Under the pieces are notes generated by a model. The model was not told the DNA's origin. It saw only the letters and a program-made list of their open reading frames with translations, and did not search any database. Below are positions 8,992 to 16,876 of a DNA stretch of 35,290 nucleotides, in pieces (positions within the stretch are counted from its first letter, which is position 1; every line of letters starts with the position of its first letter). The DNA is from Acidimicrobiales bacterium (GTDB lineage Bacteria > Actinomycetota > Acidimicrobiia > Acidimicrobiales > RAAP-2): assembly GCA_017883105.1 (NCBI GenBank), contig JADGOF010000002.1:1-35290 (forward strand). Reading direction: 5' to 3'. The translations under genes were made by a program, and so were the position numbers.

Positions 8992-9864
8992 GTGGGAACG
9001 GGGCCGAGGTCGTCGGATCCGAACGCCTTGCCATCGCGGAGACGAGCGCTGCGCCGGACTCGGGTCCGCCTTCGGCGGGGCGCGAGTGAGGTCCGGACCT
9101 CGTGGGAGATCCGCACCGACCCCACCTATCGCCGGTTGGCGGAGGGCTATGAGCTCCCTGATGGGAGTCGCCGCGTCTACTGCTATCACGTACGAAAGAC
9201 CGCCGGGACCAGCCTGTACCTCAGTTTCATGTCACTCGGCGGCGAGGATCCGATGGACGTGTGGCGTCGGATCGCCGCGTCTCGACTACAGCGGACGATC
9301 AGTGGGGAGTACAGCTTCGTTTCGAATACGCGGAGCCTCTTGGCCGAAGGGGCATACTTCTTCGGCCGATCGCACCGGCCTGCCGCCGACCAGCCACTAC
9401 CACCGAAGACCTTCACCGTGACCGTCCTGAGGGATCCCATCGAGCGGGTCCGCTCCTACTTCGACTATCTGGTGGCCGGCGACGATCCGAGCTCCCCAGG
9501 GAGAGTGGCAACTCGTGAGCGCCGCAGGACGTGGGGTGGCTTCGACGCCTTCTTGGACGTGGTGCCCGCCACGGACCTGTTGAACCAATTGGCGATGTTC
9601 TCGGAGCGCCATGACGTGTCCGAGGCGGTCGATCGCATCGCCGCATGTTCGAGCGTGTTCTTCACCGAGGACTTTGCCGGCGGGCTCGCCGCGTTGGGAC
9701 GGCGCCTCGAACTGCCGCTGGTGGAGCGCCAGGCCCGTGTGACGGGAACCCGGTCGTTGTTGACCGATGCACAGGTGGAGCGCCTCCGAGCCAGGCTGGA
9801 GCCGGAGTACGAGCTGCTCCGGCTCCTCGGCGAGGGCGGAATCGCCCCAGCCCCGACCGGTTGA
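8992..9864 (+). CDS. sulfotransferase family protein (ST1)
   Basis: CYHVRKTAGTSLYLSF 5'-phosphosulfate-binding loop and VTVLRDPIERVRSYFDYL 3'-phosphate motif. GTG 8992 preferred; TAGTGT 7 nt upstream. Confidence 0.8.
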   Translation: MGTGPRSSDPNALPSRRRALRRTRVRLRRGASEVRTSWEIRTDPTYRRLAEGYELPDGSRRVYCYHVRKTAGTSLYLSFMSLGGEDPMDVWRRIAASRLQRTISGEYSFVSNTRSLLAEGAYFFGRSHRPAADQPLPPKTFTVTVLRDPIERVRSYFDYLVAGDDPSSPGRVATRERRRTWGGFDAFLDVVPATDLLNQLAMFSERHDVSEAVDRIAACSSVFFTEDFAGGLAALGRRLELPLVERQARVTGTRSLLTDAQVERLRARLEPEYELLRLLGEGGIAPAPTG

Positions 9865-9872
9865 GTCTGCTA

Positions 9873-11255
9873 CTACGCGGGCGAACCGGCGTCCAGCAAT
9901 CGTTGGTTGCACTCGAAGCTGCGGCTGTTGGCAAATGCCACCGCGGCAAGTTGCGAGCGGACCCCGAGCTTCCTCAGGACGGAGCGGATGTGGGAACGGA
10001 CGGTGGTCAAGGAGACGACCAGGTTGTCGGCGATCTCCTGGGCCGAGTACCCAGTCGTGAGATAGAACAGGACGCGGCGCTCACTTGCGGTCAGAAGCAG
10101 GAGCGACTCGAAATGCGAGGGGTGGGCGTGTGCATCCATCTCGTTGGCCGGATCGCCGTCATCGAGGGCGTGCAGACGCTGCTCCAGCTCGGACGGAAGC
10201 TTGTCGAGGTCGAGCACGACCGTAGCCCCACGTTCGAAGCAGTCACTGAGTGCCCCGGCACCGGCCCCGGCGCTGACGGCCAGGACCTCGACTCCCTGTG
10301 CGGCGAATGCATCCACGAGCTTCCCGGGGACGCACCAGGTGCTCGAGGTCCAATTCGTGAAGTTGCCCGGCGGCTCGTTGCCCACGACGATGATCGCGAG
10401 GTCGAGTTGTCGACCGTTGATTGTCATCTCCGGCCGGTCGTCGACGGTGAGCGCGACGGCCTCTGCTCGGAACCCGAGTCGATTGGCCGCCGATGATGCG
10501 GCGAGTGTTGCCAACCCCGGCGTGCCCGGGGCCATGGGATGGGGATCCACCACCAGCACGGTGCCCACCACAACGGCTGACGAGACATCCGTGGTGCGGC
10601 CGTTGATGGTCAGATCGGCGTCTCCCCGGTCATCCTCGGTGTCGCCACGGTCGCCGTCCTCGACATGATCGGCGCAGACTCGGACGATGGTGCGATGGCG
10701 GAGCAGTGGGGCGGGAGCTGACGTCGGAAGATCCGCGCGACGCGCGTCGGCCTCGTGTCGGAGGTGACCCTCGGTCACATCCACGGGAGGTGTTCCCCCA
10801 CCGAGGAGCCTGTCGATTGTCACCACCGGCGAGGGATGAGCTGGTCCGTCCAATCGAGGGGCGCCACGCTCCGTAGCCTCGCTCGACCCGTGGACTCCGC
10901 CGGAGCGTCGCGGTCCCTGCTCCCGTGCCTGTCCCGAGTTGTGGACCGTGCCATTGAGCCCACGGCCTACGGCCTCGGCCAAGCGCTCCCCCAGCGATTG
11001 TGCGCTGACAGCTCCTGCATCCGGGCCGAAGGTGACCGCGATCTGCGACTTGCTGACTGCGGAGGCCCGGTCATCGGCACGCACCGTCTGCTGGATCTCT
11101 CGTAGGGCCGCCTCGAGGAGGTTGGAAGGCACGGTGCCCAGCGCTCCGGCGTCCGGACCGACCATCCCGAGTTCGACCAGTGCCAGGGTTCGGAGACTCT
11201 CGCCCAGCGGAGCATCAGGCTCCAGGTCATTGACGCTTCGCACATCGATTGCCAT
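9873..11255 (-). CDS. LuxR-type transcriptional regulator with N-terminal degenerate GGDEF-like and receiver-like regions
   Basis: C-terminal LTASERRVLFYLTTGYSAQEIADNLVVSLTTVRSHIRSVLRKLGVRSQLAAV is a canonical LuxR HTH; ATG at 11255. Confidence 0.85.
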   Translation of the reverse strand: MAIDVRSVNDLEPDAPLGESLRTLALVELGMVGPDAGALGTVPSNLLEAALREIQQTVRADDRASAVSKSQIAVTFGPDAGAVSAQSLGERLAEAVGRGLNGTVHNSGQAREQGPRRSGGVHGSSEATERGAPRLDGPAHPSPVVTIDRLLGGGTPPVDVTEGHLRHEADARRADLPTSAPAPLLRHRTIVRVCADHVEDGDRGDTEDDRGDADLTINGRTTDVSSAVVVGTVLVVDPHPMAPGTPGLATLAASSAANRLGFRAEAVALTVDDRPEMTINGRQLDLAIIVVGNEPPGNFTNWTSSTWCVPGKLVDAFAAQGVEVLAVSAGAGAGALSDCFERGATVVLDLDKLPSELEQRLHALDDGDPANEMDAHAHPSHFESLLLLTASERRVLFYLTTGYSAQEIADNLVVSLTTVRSHIRSVLRKLGVRSQLAAVAFANSRSFECNQRLLDAGSPA

Positions 11256-11358
11256 CGTTCCCCCCCGCGCATCGCCCGTCTTACTCAATGGCACAAGGCC
11301 TTGCCCCGCGACGAGACCCCTACGGCCTCCATCCTAGCCCGTGGCCCCCGTTTCGCAA

Positions 11359-11390
11359 GCCCGATCTCATCATCTTTGAGGAGATCGGGC
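11359..11390. terminator. perfect 10-bp stem hairpin at the 3' end of the PAP2 gene
   Basis: GCCCGATCTC (11359-11368) / GAGATCGGGC (11381-11390), 12-nt loop containing the PAP2 stop codon; no T tract. Confidence 0.45.
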
Positions 11391-11993
11391 GGGGGGTCGC
11401 CTCCGAAACTTCCTGTTCACGGCGGGAAGGTGGAACACTCCGTCGATCAGGAGGACCGTGGCCACGCCAAGGACGGCACCCCCCAGGGCATCGCTGGGGT
11501 AGTGCCAACGCAAGCCGGTCACCGCCACGGCCATCATGGTGGTAGCCACTGCCCCCACGACGGCGACGAACGGTCGGGCTCTGGGGACCACGGCGACCAC
11601 CCAGGCGGTGGAGAGCGATGCCACATCGGTCACGTTGCCCGAGGGGTAGCTGAGAACTCCCAGGTAGTGCCGCCCGACAACGGGCTTGAACACGTACTCG
11701 ACCAACAGCGCGGCGGCCAGTGGCCCGGCCACGCAGGCCAGTGCCCGCCACCGGTCCCGGCGCACCACGACCAGGGCGGCCATGATGGACCCGACGGCCA
11801 GCACGGCGGCCGCCCCGAGTTTGGTGGTGTGCAGGTAGAGGGCCGATCCGGGCGACCGGGATAGGGAGCGGAACCCCCAGCGGTCCAGCGCGTTGGGACC
11901 CGGGTGCAGGGCGATGACGATGGCGGTCACCATCGTCCAGCCCATCAGGACCGCGCCGGCGATCACCTCGCTTCGTCCGGGAGCATGAGGCAC
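11370..11993 (-). CDS. PAP2-superfamily membrane protein
   Basis: Hydrophobic helices; FKPVVGR, SYPSGNVT, RWHYPSDALGG match PAP2 motifs 1-3, with PSGN in place of PSGH. Confidence 0.8.
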   Translation of the reverse strand: MPHAPGRSEVIAGAVLMGWTMVTAIVIALHPGPNALDRWGFRSLSRSPGSALYLHTTKLGAAAVLAVGSIMAALVVVRRDRWRALACVAGPLAAALLVEYVFKPVVGRHYLGVLSYPSGNVTDVASLSTAWVVAVVPRARPFVAVVGAVATTMMAVAVTGLRWHYPSDALGGAVLGVATVLLIDGVFHLPAVNRKFRRRPPARSPQR

Positions 11994-12028
11994 CGACCCC
12001 TGCTCGTCGGCGAGCTTCGGACCCCGTG

Positions 12029-12964
12029 TCAGGCCGACTCCAGGAACCAGTCGAGGGTGGCCCGGAGCCCGCGCTCCAGGCCGATCGGCTCGATGCCGGG
12101 GAAGAGGTGTCGCAGCCGGGCCTGGTCGGCCTGCGAGTCCCGGACGTCGCCGGCCCGCGGCTCGGTGTGGGCTCGGGTCAGAGGAGTGCCGAGCATGGCC
12201 TCGAGGTGGGCGATGAGCTCGAGGAGGGACACCCGGGTGCCGAAGGCCAGATTGACCGGCTCGAGTTCGGTCACCCGGCGCAGGACCGCGTCGGTCAGCA
12301 CCGCGGTCACACTGCCCACGTAGGTGAAGTCACGGGTCTGCCCACCGTCACCGTGCACCGGAAGCGGCTGGTTCCGGAGGGCGGCCGCGATGAAGGTCGG
12401 GACCACGGCAGCGTAGGCGTGGTCGGCCGCCTGGAGGGGCCCGAAGACGTTGAAGAACCGGAACGCGAGGACCGGCATGCCGAAGGAGCGCCCGTGGGCC
12501 AGGGCGGCGGACTCCGCTGCCAGCTTGCTCGCCGCATAGGGACTGGCCGGCATGGCCACCATGCTCTCGCGTTTGGGCAGGGTGGGGTTGGCGCCGTAGA
12601 CCGACGACGAGGAGGCCACTATGACCTGTACGTCGCCGCGCCGGCGCGCCGCCTCCAGGACCTCCATGGTTCCCGTGGCGTTGGCCAGATGGCTTGCCAT
12701 CGGATCGGCCAGTGAACGCGGCACGGACGGACGGGCTGCCAGGTGCACGATGGCGTCGGCACCCCGGACCACGTCGTCGAGGAGACCGGCGTCGAGGATG
12801 GAGCCCTCGACCAGCTCGACCGACTCGAGTCGGGAGAGGTTCGCGCGATAGCCGGTCGAGAGGTCGTCGAACGCCACCACCCGTCCGACGGCGGGCTCGG
12901 CCGTCAATGCTTGGCAGAGGTTGGCGCCGATGAAACCGGCACCCCCGGTGACGACGACATTCAC
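12029..12964 (-). CDS. NAD-dependent epimerase/dehydratase (UDP-hexose 4-epimerase-like, WbpP/GalE type)
   Basis: VVVTGGAGFIGANL Rossmann motif, SSSSVYG, YAASK catalytic YxxxK, RFFNVFGP. Confidence 0.9.
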   Translation of the reverse strand: MNVVVTGGAGFIGANLCQALTAEPAVGRVVAFDDLSTGYRANLSRLESVELVEGSILDAGLLDDVVRGADAIVHLAARPSVPRSLADPMASHLANATGTMEVLEAARRRGDVQVIVASSSSVYGANPTLPKRESMVAMPASPYAASKLAAESAALAHGRSFGMPVLAFRFFNVFGPLQAADHAYAAVVPTFIAAALRNQPLPVHGDGGQTRDFTYVGSVTAVLTDAVLRRVTELEPVNLAFGTRVSLLELIAHLEAMLGTPLTRAHTEPRAGDVRDSQADQARLRHLFPGIEPIGLERGLRATLDWFLESA

Positions 12965-13050
12965 CGCCGGCCCCGAGGCAGGTGGCGGGGAGAGGGGAGC
13001 GCGGCGCGCCCCTCGGGGTTACGCCTCACGGTGAGCAGCATTGGCGGAGG

Positions 13051-14367
13051 TTACAGCCGCTCGACGGTCGGGCCATCCAGCCGGTTTCGGGTGTCCAGCA
13101 CATAGGGAGCGTGGGCCCTGACCAGCTCAAAGTCGAAGGCATCGTGATCGGTGACGATGACGACGGCGTCGGCCGCACGGAGCTCGGAGATGGTCAGTTC
13201 GACCAGCGGGTACGGCAGCGAGTCGTCCGACAGATGAGGATCGACTACCCGGACGTTCGACCCGAGTGCTGTGAGCAACTGGGCGATCGTCGTCCCGGGC
13301 GCCTCCCGGGCGTCACCGGTGTTGCGTTTGTAGGCCAGTCCCAGCAGGAGGACCTGGGAGCCGTTGACCGCCCGACCCCGGCGGTTGAAGGCGAGGATCA
13401 GTCGGCGCACCACGTAGTCGGGCATGTGCTCGTTGACATCGTTGGCCAGCTCGACGAATCGGAACGGCTGGCCCAGGGTGCGACGCACCTTCCACGACAG
13501 GTAGCTGGGGTCGATGGGGAGGCAGTGTCCACCCACCCCCGGCCCGGGGGTGAACCGGAGGTAGCCGAAGGGCTTGGTCGATGCGGCGTCGATGGCCTCC
13601 CACACGTCGATCTCGAGGTCGGCCGCGAACATGGCCAGCTCGTTGACCAGGGCGATGTTCACATGTCGGAAGGTGTTCTCGAGCAGTTTGGTCAGCTCTG
13701 CTTCCCGAGTGCCCGACACCACCACCGTCCGTTCGACGATGCGGTCGTAGAAGGCCTGGACGGCCACGCGGGACGCGGCGTCGATGCCGGAGACCACCTT
13801 CGGCGTGTTCTCGAGGCGCCAGTCGGGATTGCCCGGATCGATGCGCTCCGGGCTGTAGCCCAAGAAGAAGTCGCGACCGGCCACCAGCCCCGATCCTTCC
13901 TCGAGGAGTGGAGCGACAACTTCCTCCGTGGTCCCGGGATACGTGGTCGATTCCAGGACCACGGTTCCGCCCGGCTGAAGGTGTCGGGCGACCATGCTTG
14001 CCGCGGACTCGACGTAGGAGAGGTTTGGGACCCCGTCATGGAGGGGCGTGGGAACGTCGATGACTGCCACATCGAATCCGGTCATCCGTGACGGATCCGT
14101 GGTGGCTTCGTACCGACTCGATTCGAGGGCGCGTCGGAGGCGGTCGTCGGGGATGTCCTCGACGAAGGACTGGCCGGCATCCAGTCGCTTGATCCGCTCG
14201 ATGTCCACGTCGAATCCGATGACGTCGAATCCAACTTCCACGGCACGAATTGCGAGCGGAAGGCCGACGTAGCCCTGACCGACAACGACGAGCTTGACGG
14301 GCTCGGTGACCGGATTCAACCGTCGATGCCCGGCAGCAAGGTCATGCGGGGACCTGCTGCGAGTCAA
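13051..14367 (-). CDS. nucleotide-sugar dehydrogenase (UDP-GlcNAc 6-dehydrogenase / WbpA-like)
   Basis: VVVGQGYVGLPLAIRA, ESTTYPGTTEEV, KLLENTFRHVNIALVNE, GPGVGGHCLPIDPSYLSW. Start uncertain (TTG at 14367 or 14319). Confidence 0.9.
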   Translation of the reverse strand: MTRSRSPHDLAAGHRRLNPVTEPVKLVVVGQGYVGLPLAIRAVEVGFDVIGFDVDIERIKRLDAGQSFVEDIPDDRLRRALESSRYEATTDPSRMTGFDVAVIDVPTPLHDGVPNLSYVESAASMVARHLQPGGTVVLESTTYPGTTEEVVAPLLEEGSGLVAGRDFFLGYSPERIDPGNPDWRLENTPKVVSGIDAASRVAVQAFYDRIVERTVVVSGTREAELTKLLENTFRHVNIALVNELAMFAADLEIDVWEAIDAASTKPFGYLRFTPGPGVGGHCLPIDPSYLSWKVRRTLGQPFRFVELANDVNEHMPDYVVRRLILAFNRRGRAVNGSQVLLLGLAYKRNTGDAREAPGTTIAQLLTALGSNVRVVDPHLSDDSLPYPLVELTISELRAADAVVIVTDHDAFDFELVRAHAPYVLDTRNRLDGPTVERL

Positions 14368-16372
14368 CGCCTACCGCATCAGAGGGAAGGCAAGCTCGGC
14401 GACCGGATGCCGATCCGCCATCAGATTCGGATCCGGAGACAGCGCGACGAGAGCTCACCGATTGCTCGGACCGAGTCGTGACGAACAGCAACTGCCGCAC
14501 GGCATCATTGTCCCGACGGGCGGTGGCTTCGTGTAGTTGCTGGATGCGGTGTGCGAGTTCAGCGGCTGGTGCTGTCATCGGGATCAGCCGATTGATGTAC
14601 GGGTGATAGGTGGTGATGACCTGTTCGTCGGGCGTCCGGAGCTCCTCGTTGAGTTTTTCCCCAGGACGTACGCCGACCACTTCGATGGAGATGTCGACGC
14701 CCACCTGGTAACCGGAGAGCCGGATCATCCGTTCGGCCAGATCCAGAATGCGGACGGGATCACCCATTTCGAGCATAAAGATCTCGCCGCCGCCGTCGGA
14801 GAGCATCGACGACTCCAGAACCAGCTGGACGGCCTCTTCGACGCTCATGAAGAACCGGGTCATCCTGATGTCCGTGACCGTGACCGGGCCCCCATCGGCG
14901 ATCTGGCGGGTGAACGTCGGGATCACGCTGCCTCGGCTCCCCAGCACGTTGCCAAAACGCACGGTGCAGTAGGAGGAGCCGGCGGGAGCACGAGAGAGGA
15001 CCACCTGCTCGGCGAGCTGTTTGGAGGCTCCCATGACGCTCGAGGGACGAACTGCCTTGTCCGTCGAGATCTGGACGAATCGCTGAGCGCCTACTTCGAC
15101 GGCAGCCTCCACGACGTTGATCGTGCCGAACACGTTCGTCCTTGCCGCGGCGATCGGGTGATCCTCCAGCACGGGAACGTGCTTGTGGGCAGCCGCGTGG
15201 AACACGACTTCGGGCTGGAATCTCCGAAACGCCTCGAACACCGCGGAGCGATCGGTGATGTCAACGAGAGCCTGCATGCTGGGCACCCGCACGGTGGCCG
15301 CGGTGTCATGAAGATGTGTCTCATCGTGATCGAGGAGGACGAGCAGCGCCGGCTCCAGCTCGGCAACCTGCCGGCAGATCTCCGAGCCGATCGAACCGCC
15401 GGCCCCGGTCACCAGGACCCGGCGCCCGACCAACGACCGGCGCACCGTGGCGAGGTCGATGGGGACCGGTGTGCGCCCGAGCAGGTCTTCGATATGAGGC
15501 TCACGAACTCGGCGAAGCGCCGCGGTTTTGCCGGCCCCCTTGACGAGGTGGCTGACGCCTGGCAGCACCTTCATCGTGAGGTTTGCCGATTCACAGGTTT
15601 TCAGCACTCGCTCGACCACCTCCGGTGGCGGATCGGGGATGGCCAGCAGCACCTGTTGAAGGCTGTAGCGGTCAGCGGCATTCGGAATGTCCGCAATGGA
15701 ACCGACCACAGGGACTCCGAGCATGGACAGTCCGTGAGCACAGGTGTCATCGTCGAACACGGCAACCGGAACCAACCCGGCTCCGGGGCTCCGCAGCATC
15801 TCTCGGATTGCCGCCGCACCGGCATCCCGACTCCCTACGACGGCGACGCGGAGACCGACCCGTCGCGAGCCTCGTTGCCAGGCAAACAGGCGGGAATGGA
15901 AGCGAAGGAGCCCCATCCCGGCGGTGGCGAACATGCAGCCGACGACGATGACCGTCAAGGGCACGTGTCGGATGTGAGCACCGCCTCGAAGGGGGTAGAG
16001 GACAATCAACAAGCCGGCAACGCACGACGCCGAAAGCACCAGTTGACGAGCCTCATCCGCACCCGCGTGGCGCCACATGCGCCCGTAGAGCCCGAACACG
16101 CGGTTCGCCGCGAGGGTGATGATCACCGCAACAAAGAGAAAGGTGGTGAATCCCTGCCAGTAGTGGGCCGGTGCCTTGTAGCGGAAGTACGTGACCTCGG
16201 CAAGGCTGTACGCCCCCACGATAACAAACGCATCGAGGATGGTGAATACCAGTCGGGATCGGATCCGGCTGGCCCGAACGGCAATGTTCGTTCTCGAATG
16301 TTCGCTTGACGATGAGCTTCCCGAACCCGGCTTCTCGTTCGCGAAGTCGCTTTGAGACACAGATTCAACCAT
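14342..16372 (-). CDS. membrane-anchored nucleoside-diphosphate-sugar epimerase/dehydratase (CapD/WbpM-like)
   Basis: N-terminal TM region plus VLVTGAGGSIGSEICRQVAELEP, HAAAHKHVPVLEDHP, STDKAVRPSSVMGASK. ATG 16372 preferred over ORF-track start 16408 (purine-rich RBS upstream). Confidence 0.93.
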   Translation of the reverse strand: MVESVSQSDFANEKPGSGSSSSSEHSRTNIAVRASRIRSRLVFTILDAFVIVGAYSLAEVTYFRYKAPAHYWQGFTTFLFVAVIITLAANRVFGLYGRMWRHAGADEARQLVLSASCVAGLLIVLYPLRGGAHIRHVPLTVIVVGCMFATAGMGLLRFHSRLFAWQRGSRRVGLRVAVVGSRDAGAAAIREMLRSPGAGLVPVAVFDDDTCAHGLSMLGVPVVGSIADIPNAADRYSLQQVLLAIPDPPPEVVERVLKTCESANLTMKVLPGVSHLVKGAGKTAALRRVREPHIEDLLGRTPVPIDLATVRRSLVGRRVLVTGAGGSIGSEICRQVAELEPALLVLLDHDETHLHDTAATVRVPSMQALVDITDRSAVFEAFRRFQPEVVFHAAAHKHVPVLEDHPIAAARTNVFGTINVVEAAVEVGAQRFVQISTDKAVRPSSVMGASKQLAEQVVLSRAPAGSSYCTVRFGNVLGSRGSVIPTFTRQIADGGPVTVTDIRMTRFFMSVEEAVQLVLESSMLSDGGGEIFMLEMGDPVRILDLAERMIRLSGYQVGVDISIEVVGVRPGEKLNEELRTPDEQVITTYHPYINRLIPMTAPAAELAHRIQQLHEATARRDNDAVRQLLFVTTRSEQSVSSRRAVSGSESDGGSASGRRACLPSDAVGVDSQQVPA

Positions 16373-16602
16373 CCGAAAGCCCCCTACCTCAACATGATCC
16401 CGCTGCAAACACTAGCGCGCTCGAACGGATTTCGCAGCTGCCGGCATGCTCTCTACCCCCGAAACTGCGGATGTTGCACGATCCCCCATCGCCCGATTCG
16501 TTCCGTGAAGGCCGATGCGCGAGCTGCGACAGTTGCCCCCTTATGAGGTAACCAGCCGACCCTGTGCGCCAAGGACGCTACCGAGATGCTGGCGGGTTGA
16601 CC

Positions 16603-16620
16603 ATCCTCAATATTGGGGAT
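16603..16620. promoter_or_regulatory. 18-bp near-perfect palindrome ATCCTCAATATTGGGGAT next to TTGACC
   Basis: AT-rich core CAATATTG; one mismatched pair; TTGACC box at 16597-16602; in the divergent CapD/Wzz-like intergenic region. Confidence 0.4.
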
Positions 16621-16876
16621 CTAGCCGTGAGGAGTGAATCGCAAGCCCGAACGCCGGCAGATCGCGTCCGGCGTGGCCGGGACCGCGAGGGCGTGGTGGT
16701 CCGGAGGTCGGCTTGTGCTGGCGGGGGCAAAATGGCGCTCGACCTGGTGCTGGAGGCGGCTTCTCTGGTCACGATCGGCAGGGGAAGCCGAGGCCCTGCT
16801 ACCCAATAGATGCTGTTCGGAAAGGCCGAAGCGGGTATATGCTTTCTCTTTCACCGGGGCAGGGAGTGGGAGATCG

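Noticed and set aside
14537-16309. 590-aa plus-strand ORF antisense to the CapD-like gene
   Set aside because: Composition and lack of motifs indicate a shadow ORF of the clear CapD/WbpM-like gene.
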